Shown here one piece after another: positions 27,556 through 35,554 of a stretch of DNA of 64,000 nucleotides (the stretch's first letter is position 1; the number at the start of each line of letters is the position of its first letter). This DNA comes from Tahibacter harae (lineage in GTDB: Bacteria; Pseudomonadota; Gammaproteobacteria; Xanthomonadales; Rhodanobacteraceae): assembly GCF_024437735.1 (NCBI RefSeq), contig NZ_JANFQO010000004.1, forward strand, positions 186,001 to 250,000, in the 5' to 3' direction. Position numbers and translations under genes: made by a program. The notes beneath the pieces were generated by a model. It searched no databases and was not told the origin of the DNA. It worked only from the letters and a program-made list of their open reading frames with translations.

Positions 27556-27693
27556 GGCTACACCGTCGGGTTGCGGATCCTGCGAGCGTAATACGCAAGT
27601 TGGCGCGGCAAAGGGAAACGGCCGGCGCGGCGGCGGCGCTGCAGGCGGGCGGATCTGCCTGCACGCCAGGACACGCGCGTCGCGGCCGGCGCC

Positions 27694-29142
27694 TCAATGC
27701 CGCTCGAACCGGCTGGCGAAGATGGCATCGTTGGCGAACACGCGGATCGCGGCGAAATCGTAGTCGCCGGCCGATGCGCGCTGGATCGTGCCGCCTACCC
27801 AGGCGCGGTAGCCGCGGATCTGCAGCGCGTTGCCGAAATCGTTGTTGGCATTGCCGAGATTGGGCGCGAAGGTGGCGCGGCCGTTGACGCCAAAGCGGGT
27901 GTCGGCGCCGCCGGCAAAGGACAGCCGGGTCAGCGCGATCTCATAGCCCGAGCTGGCCGGCGCCGTGTTCAGGGCAAAGCCGGCCAGGGTGATGTGTGTC
28001 GGCGAAAGCAGGAAAGAACCTATGGACTCGATGGCCACGGCCTTGGCCACATCGCGGTTCGCGCCGCCCAGGTCGAATTCCACGGTGCGCCGGCCGCTGC
28101 CGTTGAAACCGGTGTCAAGCTGGCCGGCCTCGTCGAGCACGGCCACGGAGAAATCCCAGTCGGCGCCGGAAATGCAGGAAGTCCCGGCAATGACTACGCC
28201 GTTGCCGGGAGGGCTGAACAAGCTGTAGCGCGCCGCCACCGCCGTGGCGATGTCGTCCTTGCAGCTGGTGCCGAAGTCGATGAGCTTCGCGCCGGTGCCG
28301 TTGCCGCCGAACCCCGTATCCAGCGACCCGTTCGCGTTCAGGCGGATCACGCCGAAGTCGGCGCCGCTGGCGGTCTGCTGGCTGGTGCCGACGACGACGA
28401 TCTTGCCGTCGCCCTGGATCGTGACGGCGCTGGCGCGGTCGTTGAGCGGATCGTCGAGGGAATCGCCCCAGGAATAAACCTGATAGCCGTTGCCGTTGAA
28501 ACTGCTGTCGCTGGTGCCGTCGGCGTTGAGGCGCACGATGGCGAAGCCGGTCAGCGAGCCGATCAGGTTGACCGTCGCATAGCCGACCGCAACGATCTTG
28601 CCGTCGCCCTGCAGCGCAAGCCCGCTCGCGCCCGAAGCACTGTCGCCGCCGAGGCTGGGCGCAACGATGCCGATGGCGGGAAACGAGCCGAAGCTGTCAT
28701 CCAGGCCGCTGCCATCGGCCTTTACCCGGCCGACGATGAACTCCGGATCGTTGCCGTCGCCCTGGTAGGTGCCGGCGAACACGATGCGGTTGCTTGAGTC
28801 GATCTTCACCGCGGCAATGCGTATCGACGCGCCGCTGCACAGTACGGGCTCGGTGTAGCGGCCGTCGCCGGAGAAGGACGCATCCAGCGTTCCGTCCGGC
28901 AGCAGCCGGGCGATGGCCAGGCAGTCGTGCGTCGCATCGATGCGCGCGCTGCCGGCAAGCACCACGGTGCCGTTGGCCGCCACGTCCATGGCCAGGGCAT
29001 CGTCGAGGCGGTCGCCGCCGATATCGAACACCACATTGCGCCGGCCGCCGTCGCCGAACTCGGCGTCGATATTGCCCGCGCCGGATGCTGACGAAGTCGC
29101 CGCAGCGAGTAGCAGGGCGGCCAATGGACGGAACAGCGGCAT
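27694..29142 (-). CDS. Exported delta-60 repeat beta-propeller protein
   Basis: A 482-residue protein with a signal peptide (MPLFRPLAALLLAAATSSASGAG) and several copies of the delta-60 repeat (Leu/Asn-x-Asp-Gly-x-x-Asp-x-x-Phe...Gly), such as LPDGTLDASFSGDG, NADGTSDSSFNGNG, NANGSLDTGFGGNG and QGDGKIVAVGYA. Such repeats are common in large secreted proteins of Gram-negatives and probably fold as a propeller; function unknown. The C-terminus is AIFASRFERH, resembling the ends of the BNR protein and of the exported protein at 35.5 kb. AGGAGA precedes the start. A much longer frame (to 29430) is rejected because the added part lacks the signal peptide context. Confidence 0.85.
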   Translation of the reverse strand: MPLFRPLAALLLAAATSSASGAGNIDAEFGDGGRRNVVFDIGGDRLDDALAMDVAANGTVVLAGSARIDATHDCLAIARLLPDGTLDASFSGDGRYTEPVLCSGASIRIAAVKIDSSNRIVFAGTYQGDGNDPEFIVGRVKADGSGLDDSFGSFPAIGIVAPSLGGDSASGASGLALQGDGKIVAVGYATVNLIGSLTGFAIVRLNADGTSDSSFNGNGYQVYSWGDSLDDPLNDRASAVTIQGDGKIVVVGTSQQTASGADFGVIRLNANGSLDTGFGGNGTGAKLIDFGTSCKDDIATAVAARYSLFSPPGNGVVIAGTSCISGADWDFSVAVLDEAGQLDTGFNGSGRRTVEFDLGGANRDVAKAVAIESIGSFLLSPTHITLAGFALNTAPASSGYEIALTRLSFAGGADTRFGVNGRATFAPNLGNANNDFGNALQIRGYRAWVGGTIQRASAGDYDFAAIRVFANDAIFASRFERH

Positions 29143-29549
29143 GACGGTCTCCTGGCGTTGGTTGCAAACCAGTACGCAGGAGCGGCGGCAAGCATGACAG
29201 CGGGACGGCGGACGCGGGCAAAGCCAATTGCGCGGCTCGGTCTGCGCGAGACCGGGAAGTGCGGGCCTTGCAGGCCGTGCAATGTGGAAAGCTAATTTTC
29301 CGCGACGCGGCCGCCGCGGCGCAGATGCCGCCATTCGCAGGCCATGCCCGGCGGCGCAATCCAAGATTCGCGGAATTGCGGTTCGCGAAATTGCCGGCGT
29401 GCCGCGCACAGCGCCGGTCGCGCGGGGCACCGCGGCAGCGCTCCTTTCCCGGCCGCCGTCTGCTCAGCGGCGGCAGCCTTCACTCGCGACAGCGCCGCGG
29501 TGCCCGCAGCCGCGGCGCTTGCCTCGGCGCGAAGCGCCGTCGCGGCCGT
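29143..29549. other. Intergenic stretch of about 400 bases without a recognised gene
   Basis: Frames through it are Arg/Ala-rich and show no family features on either strand. No tRNA or clear terminator was seen. It separates the delta-60 protein (whose upstream region this should hold) from the small Cys-rich gene. Confidence 0.5.
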
Positions 29550-29759
29550 TCAGTCGCGCCGCCGGCTGCGGCGCCGGGGCTGTTCGGCCGGCGCGGCCTT
29601 TTTCTTCGCCGCCGGTTTGCGCTGCGGCGCAGCGGCTGTTGCGGTTGCGGCCGCGGCGGCGGCGGGCACGTAGTCGCCGATGCTGCTCTTGAGCGGGCAG
29701 ACCGAAAACACCGGGCACTTGCGGCAGCCCACCGCCAGCGCGACAGGACACAGAACCAT
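29550..29759 (-). CDS. Small Cys-rich protein of unknown function
   Basis: A 69-residue product with an N-terminal cysteine cluster (VLCPVALAVGCRKCPVFSVCP; C4, C12, C15, C21 by my count), then an Ala/Thr stretch and a strongly basic C-terminus (KKKAAPAEQPRRRSRRR). A Shine-Dalgarno AGGGG sits six bases before the ATG. The arrangement Cys-x2-Cys-x5-Cys could bind zinc or an Fe-S cluster, and the basic tail could bind nucleic acid. These are inferences; I do not recognise the family. It lies downstream of the kinase gene, beyond a terminator. Confidence 0.6.
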   Translation of the reverse strand: MVLCPVALAVGCRKCPVFSVCPLKSSIGDYVPAAAAAATATAAAPQRKPAAKKKAAPAEQPRRRSRRRD

Positions 29760-29970
29760 GGTTTTCCCCTACGTGGCACCGGGACGCGCCCGGATCGCTG
29801 CGTGGGGCCTACGTTACAGGGAAAGGCCGGGATTGGGGATGCGGGACTGGTTGCGCGGTTTGGGCACGTGGAAATGCTTCGCCGGTTGCGCAGGCGGCGG
29901 ACGGATGCGGAAACCGGAACAGGACGGCTTCGTGACCGGGCCGGGCGGCCCGGCGGCGCGCCGTCCAAGA

Positions 29971-29996
29971 AAAAACCGCCCTTGCGGGCGGTTTTT
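29971..29996 (-). terminator. Rho-independent terminator of the Ser/Thr kinase gene
   Basis: Arms AAAAACCGCCC (29971-29981) and GGGCGGTTTTT (29986-29996) around TTGC. The AT-rich ends give U-tracts in either direction, and the hairpin lies 26 bases past the kinase stop on the minus strand. Confidence 0.85.
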
Positions 29997-30021
29997 CCGG
30001 CAATGCGAACGTACTTGCCGA

Positions 30022-32109
30022 TCAGCCGCGGCCGCCGCGGGCACGGAATTCGCCCAGGGCCTGGGCCAGGTCGTCGGCCATGGGTTCTATCACTTCGCGC
30101 GCCTGCTCGGAGGCATTGAGCGAGGTGAAGTTGACCTGTTCGGTCCAGCCGGCGCCGAGCGAGCGGCGGCCCTTCAGAGCGAAGGCGCGCAGCGAGATCT
30201 GCGCCGTGTACAGGGTCGAGGCCTGGCCGTAGTAGGTCAGCACCTGCGAACCGACCGGACGCACGTAGACCACGACCGCGGCATTGGCCTTGCCGGCCAG
30301 GCGGCCGATATCGCCGTCGCTGTCGTCGCGGGTACGGCCGCCGTCGATCACGTTGAAGCCGGAACGCTGCAGCGCGCGGGTGACTTCCTGGCGCGCCGGG
30401 CCGGCGATGACCGCGTCGCCGCCGACCAGCACGGCAATGGTCGGCACCTTGGGCTCGGCCGGCGCGGCCGGCGACTCCGGCGGCGCGGCGCGGGCGATGC
30501 GCGGGCCCGAAGGCTCGTCGCTGTGGGCGATGCGCGGCGCCTGCGAGGCATCCTCGCTGGCGCGGGCGGCGGCCAGGTCACGCAGGGCGTCGACGCGGGA
30601 AGCGCGCGGTTCCGGCGCATTCGTGTCGCCGGCGGACGGTTCCACGCTGGCGACCGTCTGCACCGGCGCATCGGCGGAACTGCCGGCCGGCAGCGCGGAC
30701 GCGGTGGCGGCGGGCTCGGTGGTCGACGGCGCGGTGGCCGCTGCCGTCGATGCCGTCGCCGCGTTCGGATCGGTCACGGGCGGCGTGGCCGTGGCATCGC
30801 CGTTGGCGGCCGGCAGCGCCGACGGGGTGGTCGGCGTGCTGGCGGCAGGCAGCGCCGCCGGCTGCGTCGCCGTCGTGGTGGCCGGCGCGGTCGTGGCCGG
30901 AGCCGTCGTGGCTGCAGGCTGCGTGGTCGTAGTCGTCGCCGCCAGCGTGGCCGGCGTGGATTTCAGGAACGGAATCTGGTCGCGGAAGGCGAATACGCCG
31001 CCGCCGGCCAGGGCCAGCACAGCGACCGCCGCAATCGCCCAGGGCAGCGCCGAGGAACGCCGGGCCGGCGGCTGCTTGACCATGCTGGGGCGGGTCGCCG
31101 GCGCGGCGGCGGGCTGGCGCGGCGGCGGGGTCGGCATGGGTGCGGCGGCGGTGCCGGCCTGGAAGCCGCCGGGACGCGGCGTGGGCGCCGTCTGCGGCAG
31201 CGGACGCTGGGCCGAGGCCGGCGTCTTCATACCGATCACGGTGGCCGCGGCGGTGGAGACCATGGGCTTGAGGCCTATGGTCGGCGCGCCGGCCAGGGCC
31301 GGGTGGCGGCTCAGGTCTTCGACCAGTTCGTGGCAGTTGTTGTAGCGGTCGTTCGGGTCCTTGGCGATCATGCGCGAGAGGATGCGCGACAGCTCGGCGT
31401 CGACATCGCTGTTGAGCTGGCGCACGTCCGGAATCTCGGCGCGCACCACTTCCAGCATCAGGCCCAGCGGCGATTCGTCGGTGAACGGCATGCGGCCGGT
31501 CAGCATCTCGAACAGCACGATACCCAGGGAGAAGATGTCCGAGCGCGAATCCACCGGCTTGCCCAGGCAGACTTCCGGCGACAGATAGCCCGGGGTGCCT
31601 ACGAATTCGCCGGTGGAGGTGAGCTTCTTGGAGAAATCCTGGGTCACCAGGGCGATGCCGAAATCGGCGATCTTGATGGCGCCGCGGCTGGTGACCATCA
31701 GGTTGCCGGGCTTGATGTCGCGGTGGACCACGCCCTTGTCGTGGGCGCTGGCCAGGCCCATCGCGGTCTGCAGAATGACCCGCGCCGCCTGTTCCGGGCG
31801 CAGCTTGCCGTCGCGCTTGAGCAGCGAACCCAGCGATTCGCCTTCGACGAATTCCATGACGAAGAAGGTCTGGCCTTCGTGCTCGCCGATGAAATAGATC
31901 TGGATGATGTGCGGGTCGTTGAGCGAGGCCATGCTGCGCGCTTCGCGCAGGAACCGCTCCTTGACGCTTTCGTCGTGGGCCAGCGATTCGGCCAGCACCT
32001 TGATGGCGACATAGCGGTTGAGCGAGGACTCGTAACCCTTGTAGACCACGCCCATTCCGCCGCGCCCGAGTTCGGCAACGATGTCGTAGTGGCCCAGCTG
32101 CGTTTTCAT
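30022..32109 (-). CDS. Transmembrane Ser/Thr protein kinase (PknB-type)
   Basis: A 695-residue bacterial Hanks-type kinase. The N-terminal catalytic domain has the glycine loop LGRGGMGVVYKG, invariant K37 (VAIKVL), HRDIKPGN with catalytic D131, DFG (149-151), and an APE-equivalent SPE in GTPGYLSPEV. It appears fully active. A Pro-rich stretch and a transmembrane helix (about 355-375) follow, then a Thr/Ala/Pro low-complexity segment and a C-terminal region of about 150 residues (VLVGGDAVIAGPARQEVTRAL...QVNFTSLNASEQAREVI) that should lie in the periplasm and may sense a ligand. It is not a PASTA domain. GGAG precedes the ATG. Targets are unknown; it borders the pigment locus but no functional link is visible. 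Confidence 0.93.
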   Translation of the reverse strand: MKTQLGHYDIVAELGRGGMGVVYKGYESSLNRYVAIKVLAESLAHDESVKERFLREARSMASLNDPHIIQIYFIGEHEGQTFFVMEFVEGESLGSLLKRDGKLRPEQAARVILQTAMGLASAHDKGVVHRDIKPGNLMVTSRGAIKIADFGIALVTQDFSKKLTSTGEFVGTPGYLSPEVCLGKPVDSRSDIFSLGIVLFEMLTGRMPFTDESPLGLMLEVVRAEIPDVRQLNSDVDAELSRILSRMIAKDPNDRYNNCHELVEDLSRHPALAGAPTIGLKPMVSTAAATVIGMKTPASAQRPLPQTAPTPRPGGFQAGTAAAPMPTPPPRQPAAAPATRPSMVKQPPARRSSALPWAIAAVAVLALAGGGVFAFRDQIPFLKSTPATLAATTTTTQPAATTAPATTAPATTTATQPAALPAASTPTTPSALPAANGDATATPPVTDPNAATASTAAATAPSTTEPAATASALPAGSSADAPVQTVASVEPSAGDTNAPEPRASRVDALRDLAAARASEDASQAPRIAHSDEPSGPRIARAAPPESPAAPAEPKVPTIAVLVGGDAVIAGPARQEVTRALQRSGFNVIDGGRTRDDSDGDIGRLAGKANAAVVVYVRPVGSQVLTYYGQASTLYTAQISLRAFALKGRRSLGAGWTEQVNFTSLNASEQAREVIEPMADDLAQALGEFRARGGRG

Positions 32110-32551
32110 GACGGCTCCGGTTAGGCGATGACGCCTGTTGACTCTGTTGACAAGCTTAGCACCGTATGATCTCGGTGCCGTGGCGGGCTTCGCGGGTCGC
32201 TGCGTGAACCGCTCACCCTGGCGGCGTGACGGAGTTGGCAGTTTCGCCAGCCCGGCCCCGCGACGGCAAGCTGCCGCCCGCCCTGACTGCCAAATACGCA
32301 AAACGGCGGCGGGCGCAGGCAGCGAACAGCCCTCCGTTGGGGAAGCTGAACGCCGCGGCAGGCATGGCGGGGCTTCGCGCCGGCGAAATGCGCGCCGGGC
32401 CGCCCCTGGCGGGCCGCCCGATGTGCGCTGCTTGTGCGGTCCCGCGTTGGCTGCCGCAGCGAGAATCCGCGCCGTCCGGCAGGCAGCCGGCAGGAACGAT
32501 CCGCCATCGGCCTTGCATTGCGCAGATGTGGAAAAGGTAATTCCTGAATAA
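32110..32551. other. Intergenic region upstream of the kinase; no gene recognised
   Basis: About 440 bases. A direct repeat CTGTTGAC occurs at 32135-32142 and 32144-32151, 26 bases from the kinase start, and could be a regulator site or part of its promoter. Beyond it, frames on both strands are Arg/Pro/Ala-rich with no family features. Confidence 0.45.
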
Positions 32552-32599
32552 CGGTCGCGCGCGCCAGACCGGTTAGGCCCGGTCTGGCGCACGCGACCG
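32552..32599. repeat. 21-bp inverted repeat (possible terminator or protein site)
   Basis: Arm 32552-32572 pairs with 32579-32599 with one mismatch in 21 around TTAGGC. It begins 102 bases before the membrane-protein gene at 32701. No long T-run follows on either strand, so the function is open. Confidence 0.7.
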
Positions 32600-32700
32600 T
32601 TTCCGCGCAAACCGCTGCAATCGGCGCTTCATATTCGCGCCGCAGAATTTCCACGCCGATTTTCCCCGGCTGTAACACCTCGCGTGGTATCTGCCCGCCG

Positions 32701-34191
32701 ATGAAAACGACTCCCCGCCCCGTGCTGGTGCTGATCCTGCTGGCCTTCGCGCTGGCCCTGCTGCGCGCCGTGCCGCTGCTGGCACATACGCCGCTGCTGG
32801 GCATCGCCAACAGCTTCGACCAGGCTCGCTATACGGGCTGCTTCGATCTCTACCCGGACCGCCCGGCGCCGATACGCCCGGACGAGAACAGCCCCAACGC
32901 GCCGTTCGAGTTCTACCGCTTCCAGCAGAATCCGGTGCCGCTGTGCTACGGCTCCAGCGAGCTGCTGCAGCAAGGGGTGGCGGTGGGCATCTACAAGCTG
33001 CAGCAGGCCCAGGGCGTGGAACGGCATTCGGTGCGCTGGCTGGGCTGGCTGCGCCTGCTGCTGCTGAGCGCGCTGGTGGCGGCGTTCTGCCACGCCTGGC
33101 TGCGGCGCGGGCTGTGGCCGGCGGCGCTGGCCAATGCGGCGGTGTTCGCGGTAGTGCTCAGCGATCCGTCCAACACCCTGTACTTCCACACCTTCTACGC
33201 CGAGCCCAGCGCGCTGTTTGCAGCCTATGCGCTGTTCAATCTCATCGTGCTCTACGCCCAGCGCAAGCCCAGCGTGCGCGGCGCGCTGCTGCTCGGCGTG
33301 GCGGCGCTGCTGCTGGCGGTGAGCAAGATCCAGCACCTGGCCCTGCCGCTGGCTCTGGCCGGGGTGGTGCTGCTGCTGGGTCTGTGGCATCGCCGCCGTA
33401 TCGCCTGGCAGGGCCTGCCCCTGCTCGCCGGCGCAGTGCTGGGCCTGGGCCTGCAATTCGCCCAGCTGTCGCGCGACGATCCGATGATGAAGTCGATCCG
33501 TTCCTTCAACCGCGCCAATGTGGTGTTCACCTCGCTGCTGCCGGCGGTGGCCGATCCGGTGGCGACCACGCGCCGCCTGGGCCTGCCCGAATCCTGCGCC
33601 GCCTACGCCGGCAAGGTCGCCTGGCAGCTGCCGGGCCTGGCCGAGGACATCTGCCCGGGCATGGAAAAGGTCAGCCGCCTGCACGTGCTGCGCGAATTCC
33701 TGCGCGAGCCGGCCTCGCTGCTGCGCTTTGCGCGCAACGGCATCGCCGTGCTCAATCCCTGGCTGCCGCGCAACCTGGGCCATGTGGAAGGCGCCGTCCT
33801 GGGCAAATTGCCGGCCCGCTTCGTCAGCTGGAACGGCCTGCTCGACCGCAGCCCGCTGCTGCGCAACCTGTTGTTCGCGCTGCCGTTGCTGTTCGCCCTG
33901 GCCGCGCTGCGCCGGCCCGACCGCCTGGCCCTGTTCGCCGCGCTGCTGGCCACGCTGATGCTGGCCACCTTCGGCGTGGCGGTGTTCGGCGACGGCCTGG
34001 CCGACGTGGCCAAGCAGGGCCATCTCGTCTTCAATGCGGCGCTGAGCTGGCTCTGCGTCGCCACGGTACTGCTGGCAACGCGGCGGCTGTACCGCCGCTC
34101 AGGCCGCGGTGTGGATGCCGTCGATCTCGACCAGCAGCTCGGCCCGGCATATGTCGCCCAGCAGCACCAGGCGCTCGGCCGCCTGCGGTAG
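32701..34191 (+). CDS. Polytopic membrane protein, possible GT-C-like glycosyltransferase
   Basis: A 496-residue protein with roughly nine to ten hydrophobic helices. The first is a signal-anchor-like segment, and a long loop of about 70 residues follows (GIANSFDQARYTGCFDLYPD...). The topology and the N-terminal charged loop resemble GT-C or hexosyl-transferase-like proteins, but I see no diagnostic catalytic motif, so the function is left open. Its 3' end overlaps the convergent chorismatase gene by about 93 bases; the C-terminal residues lie in that overlap. Transcription toward the pigment cluster and location at its border make a role in glycosylation of the pigment or envelope conceivable. 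Confidence 0.8.
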   Translation: MKTTPRPVLVLILLAFALALLRAVPLLAHTPLLGIANSFDQARYTGCFDLYPDRPAPIRPDENSPNAPFEFYRFQQNPVPLCYGSSELLQQGVAVGIYKLQQAQGVERHSVRWLGWLRLLLLSALVAAFCHAWLRRGLWPAALANAAVFAVVLSDPSNTLYFHTFYAEPSALFAAYALFNLIVLYAQRKPSVRGALLLGVAALLLAVSKIQHLALPLALAGVVLLLGLWHRRRIAWQGLPLLAGAVLGLGLQFAQLSRDDPMMKSIRSFNRANVVFTSLLPAVADPVATTRRLGLPESCAAYAGKVAWQLPGLAEDICPGMEKVSRLHVLREFLREPASLLRFARNGIAVLNPWLPRNLGHVEGAVLGKLPARFVSWNGLLDRSPLLRNLLFALPLLFALAALRRPDRLALFAALLATLMLATFGVAVFGDGLADVAKQGHLVFNAALSWLCVATVLLATRRLYRRSGRGVDAVDLDQQLGPAYVAQQHQALGRLR

Positions 34192-35076
34192 GCGCTGCTG
34201 CAGGGCGGCGGCGATGGGCTCCATATCCTCGCGGTGGCGCACGTAGGCCTTGAGCACGCTGCCGCGGCCGAAGCCGGGCAGGTCGCCGGCGCTGGCCAGC
34301 AGGCTGGCGAGATTGGCGAAGGTTTCGTCGAGCTGGGCCTGTACGTCGCCACTGTGGCGGGACACATGGCCGACCACGGCCGCCGTGCCGGAAATATGCA
34401 GCTGGCCTTCGCGGCAGGGACCGCGCATGGCGCGGGCGAAGGTGGGCGAAGTCGGTCCGTATTCGCGCGGATAGCGCCAGGCGCTGACCTGGCGCGGGTT
34501 CTCCACCGCCACGCCGGGCTGGCGCGCGGCCAGCCAGTAGACCTGCAGCACCGGCACCGCGTCGCTGCGGCCGATCGCGCTGGCAGCGGGAAAGCCCTGG
34601 CCGTGCACGCCGCGCATGCCGGCCGAGCGGCCGGTGCAGAAATGCTTGTAACGCTCGGCGTCGCCGTCGCCCAGGTTGATGTCGGCCAGGTAGTTCCAGA
34701 TGCGCAGCAGGTACGGCCAGGAACGCGCGCCGGTGAAGCGCGCCAGTTCCGCATAGGCGCATTCGGTGGCGGCGGCCAGACTGGGGTGATCGGCTTCGGC
34801 CACTTCCACCGCGCCGTAGCAGTAATCGGCGGAAGCCGCCCAGCGCACCAGGCCGTCGATGCCGCGCTGCACCGGGCCGGGAACGCGCCAGACTTCCAGC
34901 GGGGCGCGGCCGCCCAGCGGCTCCAGGCCTACGCGCAGGTAGCGCGGATCATCGGCCGCAGCGGGCGCGGCGGAACCGAAGCCCAGCACGGCCAGCACAT
35001 CCGGCTGGGCCAGCACTTCGGCCGCATCGGCCTGGACATAGCTCACGTCCAGCGCCGGCAATGCAGCGGCACTCAT
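34099..35076 (-). CDS. xanB2: XanB2/Hyg5-type chorismatase (3-/4-hydroxybenzoate synthase)
   Basis: Converts chorismate to hydroxybenzoate and pyruvate. Xanthomonas XanB2 makes both 3-HBA (the xanthomonadin starter) and 4-HBA (a coenzyme Q precursor). The 325-residue product matches the family in LLRIWNYLADINLGDGDAERYKHFCTGRS, AASAIGRSDAVPVLQVYWLA, NPRQVSAWRYPREYGPTSPTFARAM and the final VLLGDICRAELLVEIDGI. The fold is related to the YjgF/RidA superfamily. Start 35076 gives the natural length. The gene diverges from the ACP gene, with 169 bases between starts, which likely hold both promoters. Its 3' end overlaps the membrane-protein gene at 32701 tail to tail. Confidence 0.92.
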   Translation of the reverse strand: MSAAALPALDVSYVQADAAEVLAQPDVLAVLGFGSAAPAAADDPRYLRVGLEPLGGRAPLEVWRVPGPVQRGIDGLVRWAASADYCYGAVEVAEADHPSLAAATECAYAELARFTGARSWPYLLRIWNYLADINLGDGDAERYKHFCTGRSAGMRGVHGQGFPAASAIGRSDAVPVLQVYWLAARQPGVAVENPRQVSAWRYPREYGPTSPTFARAMRGPCREGQLHISGTAAVVGHVSRHSGDVQAQLDETFANLASLLASAGDLPGFGRGSVLKAYVRHREDMEPIAAALQQRLPQAAERLVLLGDICRAELLVEIDGIHTAA

Positions 35077-35245
35077 GCGGGACGGGCCCCGCGGAAACGC
35101 GCCGGGCGGCGCGGCGTGGATGACGACAAAGACATGGTCTGCGGGGATCCCTGAACCTGCCGAAGTGGCCAGGCAAACCCCTATGATACACTCGCGCGCC
35201 GCAGCGGCCGCCGGTCCGGCGCCGCCTCTATCCCGTGGAATTCCG

Positions 35246-35515
35246 ATGGCGCAACTCTCACCCGCCGAGCGCGAGCTCGCCGAGCTCCTGGTCGACAGCC
35301 TGAATCTGGAAGGCGTCACCCCCGAACAGTTTGAACCCGAAGCCCCGCTTTTCGGCGGAGATCTCGGCCTGGACTCGATAGATGCGCTGGAGATCGCCCT
35401 GGCCGTGTCCAAGCGCTACGGCTTCCAGCTGCGCTCGGACAACGAGGAAAACAAGCGCATCTTCGGTTCCCTGCGCGCCCTGTCGGCGCATATCGAGCAG
35501 AACCGCGTCAATTGA
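35246..35515 (+). CDS. xanC: Acyl carrier protein of the aryl-polyene/xanthomonadin pathway
   Basis: An 89-residue acyl carrier protein; the phosphopantetheine site is S44 in GLDSIDALE. It is longer and less acidic than fatty-acid AcpP, consistent with a dedicated polyene ACP such as Xanthomonas XanC. It would carry the hydroxybenzoyl starter or the growing polyene chain. The start at 35246 follows GGAAT and removes a long Ala/Arg-rich false N-terminus. A TATGAT at 35182-35187 may be its promoter -10. It opens the rightward arm of the locus, though the next two genes run leftward. Confidence 0.92.
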   Translation: MAQLSPAERELAELLVDSLNLEGVTPEQFEPEAPLFGGDLGLDSIDALEIALAVSKRYGFQLRSDNEENKRIFGSLRALSAHIEQNRVN

Positions 35516-35554
35516 CCGCAGGCGGTTGCGGCGTCCTGCCGCAGCCGCCGGGCC

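Noticed and set aside
27556..27693. Possible fusion of the two beta-propeller genes
   Set aside because: Each gene has its own signal peptide and stop, and an intergenic gap of about 140 bases separates them.
30284..31345. Plus-strand Ala/Gly-rich frame opposite the kinase's Thr/Ala segment
   Set aside because: Antisense to a well supported kinase; its repetitive composition merely mirrors the low-complexity linker.
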